Below, one piece after another: positions 50,801 through 60,305 of a stretch of 64,000 nt of DNA. Made by a program: the position numbers and the translations under genes. This DNA comes from Branchiostoma floridae (lineage: Eukaryota; Chordata; Leptocardii; Amphioxiformes; Branchiostomatidae). The notes under the pieces are model-generated. The model was given only the letters and a program-made list of their open reading frames with translations, was not told the origin of the DNA and made no database searches. The stretch spans positions 8,332,095 through 8,396,094 of the forward strand of contig NC_049996.1 of NCBI RefSeq assembly GCF_000003815.2. Reading direction: 5' to 3'. The number at the start of each line of letters is the position of its first letter. Within the stretch, counting starts at the first letter, position 1.

Positions 50801-53800
50801 CGTTAGAAGATGATTTAGAGTCCTTTATTTAAAGGTAAAGATAGAAATGTACCGTGGCCGACTGGGACAAAATTATTCAAACACTTCCGAGCCTAATTCC
50901 AAACGTCCCGCGGCAGATTCCAACACTTCCGAGCCCAGTTCCAAGCAGCGCGCGGCAGATTCCAACACTTCCGAGCCCACCCCAGTTCCAAACGTCCCGC
51001 GGCAGGGTTTTCCAAACGTGCCGCGGCTGATTCCAACACTTCCGAGCCCAGTTCCAAACGTGCCGCGGCAGGGTTTTCCAAACGTGCCGCGGCAGATTCC
51101 AACACTTCCGAGCCCAGTTCCAAACGTGCCGAGGCAGGGTGTTCAGCCGTCGAACTCGGCTTTGGGCTCCCATTTGGGCTCATCTATTGAAACAGATTGC
51201 ACTGCGGCACTATGTAGAGTTATTCTGGCACACTTTCATATTGTGATCGTATTGTGATATTGATATTTGTTTTTTATATACTTAATACGACTACTATGAG
51301 AAAAAGAAAAGGTAGAAACATGGCTGGTTCAATTTTTTAACATTTATGATTTGATTTCAATGTCCAAAGAAAGTCACTGTTTTTGTAGCTTGGTATCCAA
51401 GAATTTTTTTACCATACAAATAAAAAAAGGACAAAGGGGACTCAGGAACTGTCGTACGGCTTGGTATTAGGCTACTTGAAAAAAAAAGATCTTGTCCTGA
51501 AATCTGTGTAAGTTAAATTAATAGAAAAAGGGTACATTTATATTTCTAGATATGGTGCATGTGGCATAGAGACATATTAATGATAGGCATTGCAGCTTTA
51601 TTTAAGCCTTCTTCATTTATTTACATTTTTAACTGCAATAAAGAAATATCCATGATGGTCCCTTATCTAATGGGTCAAGGTTTACATCAGCTCGGCGAGG
51701 AAGCGAAATGATACGAAGTCTTTCCACCTATAAACGAATATAAAACCACGTTTTTTGTATATTCGTTTAGGTGGAAAGACTTCGTATCATTAAAACACTT
51801 GACCCATTAGATAAAGGGCCATCCACTATACAGTGAGCCTTGGTTTCGGGAGCCAAAAGCCGACTCGACGGTTGGACACTCTGCCTCGGCACGTTTGGAA
51901 GGTTTTGGAACTGGGCTCGGAAGTGTTGGCATCTGCCGCGGCACGGTTGGACACCCTGCCGCGGGACGTTTGGAACTGGGCTTGGAAGTGTTGGAATCTG
52001 CCGCGGCACGTTTGGAAAACCCTGCCGCGGCACGTTTGGAACTGGGCTCGGAAGTGTTGGAATCTGCCACGCTGTTTGGAACTGGGCTCGGAAGTGTTGG
52101 AATCTGCCGCGGGACGTTTGGAATTGGGCAGGAGTGTTTGAATCATTTTGTCCCAGTCGGCCACGGTAGAAATGTCTTCGTCCCCTTATGCGTCGCAAAA
52201 TACTACACGAATGTTTGACGACTATTGCTCATAGTATATTTTCCTTCCTCACAGTTCTTCACGATGTTGAGTACACCAACGTTTCCACGTCCATCTCCGC
52301 TTCATGGCACGGCTTCTGGGACTCCGAGTCGTTCCTCCATCACTACATGTGGTGCGTGGGGACCACCACGGCTGCAGACGAGTGCTCCGTGTTAGCGGCT
52401 ACAGATGTAGGACTTAGGACCGCTGTAAGGACTCAGCTTGACGCGGCATTAGATGCTGGTAGGTGTTACATTATGGCTTGAAACTCGGACAAAGGCTCTC
52501 ATGTTTAAGAAGTAATGAATCGTGACATGAAAAACGATGTGCAAAACATAGACATGTATCGTTAAGTTGGACGTATATATGCTTCTTGTAAACGTGATTT
52601 TTCATACATTTGGAATGCAATAATACACTTTTAACATATTTTATATTTACCCCTTGCCAGGTGTGAAATATTACTCAAAAGTGTACGCTGTTGACGCTGC
52701 CGGTGAGCAGTCAGATGTCGCCACGTCTGACGGTGTGACCATCGACACGACACCCCCAGTTCTGTTAGAAAAGTTGGAGGTTGGGGAGAACATTGTGGAA
52801 GATTTCTCATTCGAAGAATCAGCAAGCCCAGTTTACGTGAATTCGAGGGAAGGATTGAACTTTAGTTCGCTACCTTCTTTTACGTCACCACATTGGACTG
52901 TTGAAGGCGGCTCAACCTCTGCGGTTCTGAATGCGACGAAAGGAGATCACGGGGACAATGTGCTGTACCTAGCAGGTTCCCTCTCACAGCTGCTTACTAC
53001 AACCACGGGCAGCAAGTATAGGATGACGTTATCGCTCCTCCACAACCCTTTCGTACAAAACAAGCGGTCAGACGAGGAGGTTCTGATACAAGCTCCAGGG
53101 ATCAGCAAGGTTGTTCAACTGTACCGCCGACCTGGTCGACATGATTCATCGAACGCGAACCGCTGGCAAAAGGCCACGGTCTTCTTCACGGCAACGAGTG
53201 CGTCTTCTTCCATCTCTATAGCAACGCCTGGAAGAACGAGGGGGGTCCTCATCGACAATGTGGACGTTCGGCTGTGCAACGTGATGGAGGTTGAGGAAGG
53301 AATGAGCAGCAACAACAGCGTCCATGTGGAACTTCAGATCATCCATGGCCTGAACTCGGTGTTGGCCAGCTGGGGGTTTGTGGACATGGAGAGCCCCATC
53401 GTCGACTACATGTGGGCTATAGGTATGTCTATAATCCATTGTATCACTATTTTCAGTGTGGTATCAGCTATATAGTCCATAGACGTATCATTTGCTATAG
53501 GGCACATGTAATTAGTGAATCATTGTTTGCAAACATGGCTGTAATACGCTTTTGACAGTAAGAAAACGTATTTTTTTGTCAACAGGCACGGTAGAAGGAG
53601 GAACCCAACTGCAGGAATTCCGCTCTGTTGGAACCAGTGACCAAGCAGTCAACAGTAACCTGACCCTAACCCAAGGAACATACGTCTACGTGACTGTGGT
53701 GGCCGTCAACGCAGCTGGACTACGCAGCATGGTGCTTTCGGAGCCATCTTTGGTAGACAAAACACCACCGGTCATTGCCTTTGTACGGGATGGTTCAAGT

Positions 53801-56206
53801 GACAAGGGTAAGCTAAAAGATATCACAACTTAAATTGTGTAATATGTATCTCTCTTAGATTTTATTTGATTCCCGTGCAGACCGATTTGAGCGTCCCATT
53901 ATTAAATTAAGGTTCAAACAAACTAGGAACATAAACGATCAAACCATGCCATTTGCTTGGTCATTCTGATAGGTATATAAAGATAGATAGATAAATAGAG
54001 TGAGTGAGTGATTCTATCCATTCGTGTATTCCAGATGTAGACTTCCAAAGCAACAGTGTTATTTCTGCACACTGGGATGCTACAGATCCGGAAAGTGGTA
54101 TCAGCAAAATCGAGTGGGCAATAGGTATGTTTGCTTATATTACATGATATCTACGTTTGCATACATTGTAAAACGTATTATTATTTCACAATGGTAAACA
54201 GTGTTCATTCACATTCTGTGAATCAATTCATGGCCAAGTCATTTCTTTCTTTTTAGTATGGTATCAAAGAGGATCGCAATGGCAATAATGTGTATTTAGT
54301 TAAGATTGTTGATATCTGTAGACCTAGTATTTCAATTCGCAGATCCTAATAACATTGTACAAATAACGAATCAAATAATTTCATGATATCCTTCCACAGG
54401 CTTGGAGCCCGGGTCCGCGTCAATCAGTGACTACACAGCAGTTGAAAACTCCGGGAGTGCCTCGAAGTCGGTGAGTGGTCTGTCCCACGGACAGACAGTC
54501 TTCGTCACCGTGAGATGCCACAACAACGTGGGTCTGGTCTCCACCATGTCGTCTGATGGCGTCACCATAGTGACCAACCCGCCAATCACGACCGCAGCAC
54601 AGCTGAGTGTGGTGACTCGCTCAGAGACACAGTACCCCACACGGGGCAATCACCAGTCACAAACGGACATGCTGCAGCTGTCATGGGGTGGATTCGCGGA
54701 CACAACAGGCATACTAGCTTACCAGGTATGGTGAAGATAGGAAGCTCTAACTAGTCATCTATGCTTCATCAGAATATGTTTATAGATAACCCACAAACCT
54801 TTTTCACATTTCCATTGACTGGCAAATCCTGGCACATGCAAGCTGAGAGCAACAAATAAGAAGCGTTTCAAAACAATTAATCCCTGAACAAAATAGGCTA
54901 TATAGATAGTTTTGCAGTACCGGAAATAAGTTGCTGGGTGGACCATTGCAAAACCATTATCCCATTCGTTGGTGTACTAAACTCATGAATCGACGTCGAC
55001 TGTACAACATTAAGATAGAGTATGTCACTACCACACACCAAGCATTAGATTAACGACCTGTCTCAATCCATTTAGTATGCCCTAGAGGGACCTGGAGCGG
55101 ACAGCTCAGCTTGGTACAGCCTGAGTCCCTATGGAGACACCAGTACTCTGCTTGGCCTTGATCTTCAGCCAGACGCCAGCTACAGGGTGTTTTTCCGCGC
55201 CATCAACAATGTCCGAATGGAAAGCGCCTCGCTCCAGGCTGATATTCAGATCTCCACGGACAGCCCTTCTGTGTCAGGTACTACAACTTTCATACAATCA
55301 TAGTGCCAATGCTTAACCAACCTTATCTTCAACTCAACAACCAAAGCCAGTATGTCTTGTTTGTATTGGTCCAGACATTCTTGAAGCAAAGTTTATTTTG
55401 CTAATTTTTGGATTCAAGGGTCGCACATATACAACGTACAAGAAAGACCATTGCAAGCCCGTCTGTGTCAGATTCTACAACTTCCATCCGATCACGATTC
55501 CATGATCCCACTTCTAACACTATGTCAGGAGTCTTTGGATGCTGCTCTAATGCTGTGTTGTGTTCCAAGTGAAAAACACCGAGCATAGATGTACTTTCTG
55601 ATCATCCTGTCTCTCAACAGACGTTCATATGACTCTATGAGGGCCTAGATCTTATCCCTAGAGACCTCTTCTATATGTATACTTTATCTCAACTCAACAT
55701 TCAAAGCCATCATGTCTTTTTAACCCAGGAATATGTGCAACAAACAAACTTTACCATGTTCGTTAAATGTTTTGCGTATGCAAGTTCTGATGTGTTGTCC
55801 ATAAACTATGTACAAGAAGGCTATTGCAGGCTTGCCATGTATAAGAACAATTGTAAGTTTGTTACGTTTACGAAATAAGCATTGCTGATTTGCCACATTT
55901 AATTGTCGCAAATACCAATCCTGTTGTCCAAATTGGTTTTCAGGAAATGTGACCCACACCTGGGGAAATTCAAACACCACAGCGATGATAGACTGGGAAG
56001 GAGTCTTTGAGGCATCAACAGACCTTGTGTATGAGGTCACCATAGGCACAACCCAAGGCGGAAATGACGTCCAACAGTGGGTGGAGACCGCGGAGACCAG
56101 TATCACAGTAGGACCCATAGATCCTAACAAGCATCATTTCGGAACGATCACGGCCATTAACACCGTCGGGATGTATGAAAACGTAGCCTTTGATTTCTAT
56201 CGTTAG
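22872..56206 (+). CDS. Giant secreted EMI/EGF/beta-sandwich-repeat protein, complete 50-exon gene
   Basis: I see 50 GT-AG exons with matching phases: 22872-22960, 23522-23620, 24437-24525, 25240-25341, 25609-25737, 26255-26365, 26905-27135, 27906-28026, 28419-28454, 28523-28715, 29275-30083, 32643-32760, 33292-33468, 35175-35381, 35682-35956, 36317-36452, 36933-37151, 37498-37651, 37765-38039, 38413-38607, 38893-39034, 39191-39319, 39729-40031, 40369-40778, 40946-41117, 41265-41701, 41847-41952, 42276-42392, 42653-42788, 43066-43243, 43537-43804, 44183-44369, 44715-45036, 45387-45506, 45777-45905, 46457-46678, 46864-47001, 47529-47706, 48184-48316, 48791-48924, 49127-49257, 49552-49699, 50269-50469, 52255-52458, 52661-53422, 53586-53807, 54035-54124, 54400-54725, 55076-55277, 55944-56206. 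The sum is 10,275 nt, giving 3,424 residues plus TAG. A hydrophobic leader and no later membrane segment imply secretion. The role is unknown; extracellular matrix or adhesion is inferred from EMI and EGF modules. Individual exon edges, or an extra exon in the 30372-30471 gap, remain uncertain. Confidence 0.85.
25240..26365 (+). CDS. Exons 4-6: three EGF-like domains
   Basis: Three successive exons, 25240-25341, 25609-25737 and 26255-26365, are all symmetrical phase 1-1. Each encodes one module with exactly six cysteines, at residues 93-126, 127-169 and 170-206. The third has the usual tail [12 protein letters not shown]. One EGF per phase 1-1 exon is the classic arrangement for shuffled extracellular modules. 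No calcium-binding D-x-D/N-E signature is clear at the domain starts, so calcium binding is not claimed. Confidence 0.85.
26905..30083 (+). CDS. Exons 7-11: beta-rich region after the EGF repeats
   Basis: Exons 26905-27135, 27906-28026, 28419-28454, 28523-28715 and 29275-30083 encode residues 207-669. A 36-nt microexon (28419-28454) is required to keep phase and supplies [11 protein letters not shown], which joins smoothly to [20 protein letters not shown]. The 809-nt exon 11 begins with an immunoglobulin-fold-like unit ([14 protein letters not shown], later [20 protein letters not shown]). It then holds a region that ends [13 protein letters not shown] do not recognise a named family for residues 207-400. 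The acceptor of exon 8 lies at the end of a minisatellite. Confidence 0.75.
27563..27900. repeat. 44-bp intronic minisatellite
   Basis: Units such as gaatatcatgttgattttt followed by gacgacggaatctggaaatg recur at 27752, 27796, 27840 and 27884 with an exact 44-bp period. Older diverged copies reach back to 27563. The array runs into the acceptor of EMI-gene exon 8 at 27906. Confidence 0.9.
28086..28270 (+). repeat. Dispersed repeat copy 1 (ttcggaagggacgtaaaa family)
   Basis: The segment contains tttcggaagggacgtaaaa, ttggggacc and a cgag-like gaggtggtgcatc. It is matched in order by the copy at 33585-33680. Both lie in EMI-gene introns. Confidence 0.5.
30372..30471. other. Assembly gap, 100 N
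   Basis: The gap lies in the EMI-gene intron between exons 11 and 12. A missing small exon here cannot be excluded, although the flanking phases match directly. Confidence 0.99.
32363..32602. mobile_element. Palindromic MITE rich in GAATTCATAC words
   Basis: The segment starts gcctacg and ends cgtaggc. It contains many copies of gaattcatac or its complement in mirror arrangement, including inverted actaagaaacata motifs. No clear target duplication is seen. It ends 40 bp before the acceptor of EMI-gene exon 12 (32643). Confidence 0.5.
32643..39319 (+). CDS. Exons 12-22: first block of tandem beta-sandwich repeats
   Basis: Residues 670-1345 contain repeating units of about 110-130 residues. 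Each has a core such as W.GF.D..S....YE.AVG, then Y..TV.A.N.AG, then a hinge like SDGVTVD..PP..G.V.DG. Hinges are visible in exon 14 ([14 protein letters not shown]), 15 ([12 protein letters not shown]), 18 ([10 protein letters not shown]) and 21 (SDGVTV). They resemble fibronectin-III/Ig-like sandwiches, but I cannot assign one family by eye. For exon 22 the acceptor at 39190 is chosen. The nearer-looking AG at 39144 would put a stop in frame. Confidence 0.75.
33585..33680 (+). repeat. Dispersed repeat copy 2 (ttcggaagggacgtaaaa family)
   Basis: It contains attcgaagggacgtaaaatg and ggggtccc.tgttcgaggagg, homologous to 28200-28250. Confidence 0.5.
33829..33906 (+). CDS. Possible 78-nt cassette exon in the EMI gene
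   Basis: Between exons 13 and 14 there is a 26-codon open stretch with a pyrimidine-rich acceptor (gactttttag) and a strong donor (GTAAGC). It is phase 0-0, exactly compatible with both neighbours. Skipping it gives a natural [11 protein letters not shown] hinge like the other repeats, so the default protein probably lacks it. It would add residues starting DTFYLNSN. Confidence 0.3.
34340..34468. repeat. Cluster 2 of CAGCACTGG...CCAGTGCTG hairpins
   Basis: Three full units (34341, 34373, 34403) and two partial ones (34433, 34454) of the same palindrome lie in the intron between exons 13 and 14 of the EMI gene. They are bordered by the palindrome gcatcttaagatgc (about 34300) and a related word near 34490. 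That same word also forms a short array at 11417-11475. Confidence 0.85.
39729..40031 (+). CDS. Exon 23: 'GCWRD' Cys-rich module (WSC-like)
   Basis: A single symmetrical phase 1-1 exon encodes residues 1346-1446. It has the landmarks LGCWRD, a conserved [10 protein letters not shown] stretch, [35 protein letters not shown] and a closing WANEVYQIT. This module is widespread in lancelet extracellular proteins and looks like a WSC-type carbohydrate-binding fold; that assignment is from memory and inference. Its symmetrical phase explains how it could be inserted between repeats by exon shuffling. Confidence 0.75.
40369..52458 (+). CDS. Exons 24-44: second block of tandem beta-sandwich repeats
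   Basis: Residues 1447-2803 continue the same repeat type. Hinges are readable in exons 26 ([11 protein letters not shown]), 29 ([11 protein letters not shown]), 31 ([13 protein letters not shown]), 32 ([11 protein letters not shown]), 33 ([11 protein letters not shown]), 36 ([11 protein letters not shown]), 41 ([11 protein letters not shown]) and 43 ([11 protein letters not shown]). The largest intron here, 50470-52254, contains a foldback transposon. Exon 35 uses the weaker donor GTTGGT at 45906. Exon 38 is Cys-rich ([19 protein letters not shown]) and does not look like the other repeats. The intron 41118-41264 is 147 nt and stop-free in frame. Confidence 0.75.
47722..47842. repeat. (GT)n microsatellite
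   Basis: About 120 bp of GT repeats with a few GC and GTCT interruptions begin 15 bp after the donor of EMI-gene exon 38 (47707). Confidence 0.95.
49938..50258. repeat. Tandem duplication, about 162 bp, before EMI-gene exon 43
   Basis: Copy 1 (49938-50099) and copy 2 (50100-50258) share aaaattgatt, gaactgaata with gagtgatgac, and the closing aaacgta.ccttatcaaa. The end of copy 2 supplies the sequence just before the acceptor at 50268. Confidence 0.75.
50851..52167. mobile_element. Foldback transposon with minisatellite arms and 8-bp TSD
   Basis: The left arm (50851 to about 51180) and right arm (about 51838-52167) are inverted copies, beginning accgtggccgactgggacaa and ending with its near complement. 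Each arm is mostly a tandem array of GC-rich units built from the words TTCCAACACTTCCGAGCCC and TTCCAAACGTGCCGCGGCAG. The centre (51181-51650) is AT-rich. A direct repeat, agaaatgt, flanks the element at 50843-50850 and 52168-52175. Arms of tandem subrepeats define foldback elements; an 8-bp duplication is the hAT/foldback size. No transposase frame is present. It sits inside the intron between exons 43 and 44 of the EMI gene. Confidence 0.8.
51654..51823. repeat. Long inner palindrome inside the foldback element
   Basis: The outer arms 51654-51679 and 51798-51823 match at about 24 of 26 bases. The inner arms, about 51707-51741 and 51757-51790, match almost perfectly except for a 2-nt insertion. 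Together they can form a long hairpin next to the right arm. It may be a nested MITE. Confidence 0.7.
52661..53422 (+). CDS. Exon 45: repeat hinge plus DUF642/galactose-binding-like module
   Basis: This 762-nt exon (residues 2804-3057, phase 1-1) begins with the end of a repeat ([21 protein letters not shown]). It then encodes a roughly 170-residue module starting near residue 2847. Landmarks in order are [10 protein letters not shown], a W..VEGG step, [12 protein letters not shown], a YRMTLSLL strand, [13 protein letters not shown] and [12 protein letters not shown]. That order matches DUF642/jelly-roll galactose-binding-like domains, so sugar binding is possible; this is inference. It closes with another repeat core ending DYMWAIG. 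Confidence 0.7.
53586..56206 (+). CDS. Exons 46-50: C-terminal repeats and stop
   Basis: Exons 53586-53807, 54035-54124, 54400-54725, 55076-55277 and 55944-56206 encode residues 3058-3424. They carry two to three further repeat units ([31 protein letters not shown]). The last exon gives [15 protein letters not shown], then TITAINTVG, and ends in TAG at 56204-56206. There is no hydrophobic anchor or GPI-like tail. No AATAAA lies close behind the stop; the nearest I see are at about 57280-57370, so the 3' end is open. Confidence 0.8.
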
Positions 56207-57023
56207 GCACCAAAAGCATATTAGATAACCATTTGATGATGTTATCCCCAAATCTATCATGGGTATATACATTATCCAAAAGGCTAAGCAGTGTCCAACT
56301 GGCTCTACAATGAGTCGCAGCAACACCATTATTGTAAAATGCTCCTCGCTTGAGTCCATGTAGACCACTATTTAGCCCTTTGTATACTGTGTTTGCCCCG
56401 ACAGGTATACTTAGAGAGTAATGATCATATCCAAAGACATAGACTTGGCCTGCCTTCGTTAAACACTACGAGAATTCACAACAACAAAAAATGTTATTAA
56501 TCACATTTAAGTAAGCATTCTTCTTTGTTTCCTACACTGGGTGTTATTACTATTTATGGTAATGGATAATTTTATACTGTTTTCTCATACAAACGTATAA
56601 ATGCTAAGCGTTCAAGAATTAGAAGTAGTTGGACAGGCTTTATGCATGAAAAGCCTTCGCAGTAAAGAAGCAGAATATATCATATCACTAGACTCGAGAG
56701 ATAGATTATTGAATACAAAATTATATCGGAAGTATTGGTTTATCTAGGTTTTATGATTTTCGTAAGAAAATTATGATTTTTTTTTTCATTTTGTACATAA
56801 AAAGTGCTCTCATGTCCGTAGACAGGGTGGGGTGGTGGTTTCGGAAGAATCCTCCACAGCACTCGGAGGTCCGCAAAAACAGAATGATAAACGCATTGCG
56901 ATTCTTTTTTGATAGCACTGTTGTCGACAGTCGATCTCGGGTTTTTTTTTTTCAAATTCTCTCAATAAGGCAAGAAATACTACTTCAGCGTCCGGACGTC
57001 CCAATAATCTACAAAAAGACCCC

Positions 57024-57041
57024 CACACACACACACACACC
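57024..57041. repeat. (CA)n microsatellite
   Basis: Nine CA dinucleotides in a row, downstream of the EMI gene. Confidence 0.9.
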
Positions 57042-57600
57042 AAATTCTGGCTACGGACATGGCTCTTCTATCTATACGACTGTTGTACCAGTCCTGAATA
57101 ATGTACTTCTTCACAACTACTAATGAGATCTACAACAAAGAACAGCAAACAACTAAGTTTTTTCTATCTATGGACCAGCCTCATGTAGATATTCACAGAC
57201 TGTTATAACAAAAATAACGTATGCTGCTGCACAACAAGAGATCATGGAGTAAGAATTTATAGAAAATAACTTTTAGAATAAACATTGTGTGCGCACAGAT
57301 ATTTGCTAATACTGGTGACTTACTGGTTGTACACTATTGTCTCAACAATTATGGGAACTTTGGCAATAAAGTGGGTTAAAAAACAACTATTTGTGTAAGC
57401 AATGATTTCTGGTTCAATGTCACAGCTAAGAATAGTAACACCTTCAAATATGTAGATTACTATTTAGAGTTAGCTATTTATCTCATTCTTTTAGCTCAAA
57501 AAAGTATTTCTCATGAAAAGCTTGATAATTACAAAATACATGATAGTGATAAGTAAAAACTTTGTCTCATTTTTTCGCCAACAAGCGTTTTCATTCTTCT

Positions 57601-57797
57601 TTGGAGAATAAATGTGATAGCAACCCCCTTATCACATTAATTCTCCAAAGAGAGAACCAGAATTCTTCTTCTGGAGAATAAATGTGATAGCTACCCCCTT
57701 ATCACATTAATTCTCCAAAGAGAGAACCAGAATTCTTCTTCTGGAGAATAAATGTGATAGCAACCCCCTTATCACATTACTTCTCCAAAGAGAGTAC
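57601..57797. repeat. Three tandem 70-bp hairpin units
   Basis: Starts at 57603, 57673 and 57743 give an exact 70-bp period. Each unit is a near-perfect palindrome, ggagaataaatgtgata, a short C-rich loop, then tatcacattaattctcc. The linker agagaaccagaattcttct is repeated too. The three copies differ by only a few bases, so the amplification is recent. Confidence 0.9.
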
Positions 57798-58510
57798 TAT
57801 TTCACATGTATGTCATCTAATAGAAACAGTCCTTAATGCTGTACCTTTTCAAACCATAGGCAAGTGTGGAAGTGTGAGGGAAATGTGAATGGTGGCTATA
57901 AAAGGTATTCAGGGCCGTTCAATTTTAGACAGTCAAAGAAGAAATTGAAAGTTTAAAAGCGGGTCGTATCTAGAATTGCAAGTTGTATATTGAAGGCATT
58001 ATGAGAAGGAAAATTCAATCAAATCTAAGACGTTTCTATAAATCACTGGATAGCATAAAAATATACGAAGTTTGTCTGTTATGGTAAATAGGTAGAATGT
58101 GAAGTGCTTATTTTGAAAATCCGGATGAAGGGATCTTCGCGCTTGTACGTACAGTACACGCACGTTCGCTTGAGTTGAGTATCCAGTAAAGTTTGCCAGG
58201 TTACTAGACTATAATATCGCACCGAAAAACGACCTCTTCGGTCTCAAACTTTTCCTAAGCCAAAGAGAACGTAAATACGCAACACGAACAGACTTGAATA
58301 TACACACAAATGTGGACGCACACTAAAAATTCCTCGACATCCACAGAAACAGTCGGCCTCTAAACCTCCTATTGAATGTGTAAAATGTATCAATCTAATT
58401 CACCAACATCATCCCCAAATTTTATTCTATTATTCAAGCATGTGGACGTACTGAGACGGTTGCGGTATTCTTCTCCCCTAATGTACATGTTGGTAAATAT
58501 TTTCATACAA

Positions 58511-58785
58511 CCGGCTGGCTTTCGTTTATATAATTCATACCATACCGACACCACGTTCTTGTCGGAAGAAAACAAAACATAACAACATGTAAAATATGTA
58601 ATGGGCTGGCTTTCCTTTTTACATTTTTACCGGGCGGACGCAACGTCATTGTCTGCAGAAAAAAATCAACCAACAACAAAAAAAGTACAAGAAACAACAC
58701 ATCATCCATATACATGATCAAGCAGGCTTTCGTTTTTATACATCTGTACCGGACCGACGCCACGTCCTTGCCGACACATAGTAAT
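58511..58785. repeat. Three diverged tandem copies of a 110-bp unit
   Basis: Units near 58511, 58608 and 58731 share ggctttc.tttt.ta followed by taccg...gacgccacgt..ttg and an A-rich end. Confidence 0.6.
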
Positions 58786-58799
58786 GACAAGGACGAGAC

Positions 58800-60300
58800 G
58801 AAACAATTTCAATACACCGTCCATCAGTCCATAACTGAATTCAGCTAGCCATAAAACGAAAATATAAACAAGGGACCGTAGGTAACATACTCTGTGACCT
58901 AATTATGATTTATGTCGGTTGTGATGTTTTCTGTGGGGTATGACACGGTGTTTATATCGCATACAGAACACATCACATTAGCTTATACCAAAAACTTACT
59001 TAAAAGCTAACATACCTATCACTGCCAAATTCAAAACACAGCGAAATCAGCGTCTCAATCGAACGACACCAAATGAAAACAACAACACAGCTTCACAATG
59101 GATATTTGAGACGCACACCACTTCAAAAGTGGGTCAATGACAACTGTGGACATAACATAACCCCATATCTGCTCGGAGATAAGTAATTGCCAAACCTCAT
59201 CGTCTATAGGCCAGCTGTTCCACAATACCAGGGAAATAGGGGTGATTTCTCAAATTATTACATCGATAATGAAAACAGCTACAGCGAAAAAAAAAAAGAT
59301 CCCAAGGATCAAACACGTTCTAACCATAAAATGCATATGACTATCAACCACGCAAAATGTTAACAGTATGCTATGTCAAACCAACCTCAATATTGGAAAC
59401 GTAAAGCCCGAACGAGATGGCATATTCCGACGAGGACAACATCTGCTTGACGGTATCAAACAAGGCTTAAGGCGCAATCATAAGGAAGACCTGGACTACT
59501 ATACCGGACGGCGTAGGGGTGAAAACTGAAATTATTACATCCATAATAAAAACAGCTACGGCGAAAACAAATAACGTGCATCATTTCCCAACGGAGTACA
59601 GACGACATGCCAATCCACATGCGATTGCGGCATACGGAACATAGAGATATAGGTGCGAACACTCAACGCACAAAGTGATTACAAGACTCTGTTGCTGGCT
59701 GGAGGTTACCCTCCAGTCACAGAGTAATAATTGCTATCTCCGTGGATCACACAATGTTTGGCGTGGCAGCGGCGTGTGACCGGGAATAACTTCTTGGAAA
59801 ACCTCGTCTTTGACTAGGGTTCATGTATGCAGCGTAATCAGAGAACGCGCTCTAATTGGCTATGAGTTTGGGGCGTTCGCGCCACGCGCGGGCTACGTGA
59901 CCCCAGTGGGCGGAGAAGCTGTTACCGGCATTGTCATCACCCAACAGCCAGTGGCTAGCATCCAAACTTTCCGTTCAATTTACCGGCTAAATAGCAACAT
60001 TGGTCATAACAACGTATGGCTTACATAAAATACACCTATATATCAACCAAATCTTATAAAAAAAATTATTTTTAAGATATGCCTCAGGATCGGTTTACTC
60101 GTACCTTAAATGAAATACAAGCTAATGAATTGATATTGTGCGAATTCGGCTTCTCATGTAATGATGGAAAGAGATACATTTTGTGATAGAGTTTTTGATT
60201 AAAGGGATAACATTTTCATACACTGTACGTCCATATGACTTACAAATGCACATGTATGAATGGTGAAAAATAGCTTGCTGATAAGTGCAAGCATCATTCA
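58800..60300. other. Gene-poor stretch with one CpG-rich patch
   Basis: 59840-59960 is CpG-rich with an inverted CCAAT (attgg), ttcgcgcc and gggcgg, which looks promoter-like. I find no first exon attached to it on either strand. Confidence 0.3.
59222..59570. repeat. Duplication with a 270-bp period
   Basis: Segments 59222-59300 and 59495-59570 share aggggtgaa/att, aaattattacatc, ataat.aaaacagctac and gcgaaaa. Confidence 0.6.
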
Positions 60301-60305
60301 CATAC

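Noticed and set aside
50847-52198. Several overlapping open frames of 90-140 codons
   Set aside because: They are translations of the foldback minisatellite arms on both strands, not genes.
55944-56206. Membrane anchor at the C-terminus of the EMI protein
   Set aside because: The last exon has no hydrophobic stretch long enough for a transmembrane helix or GPI signal.
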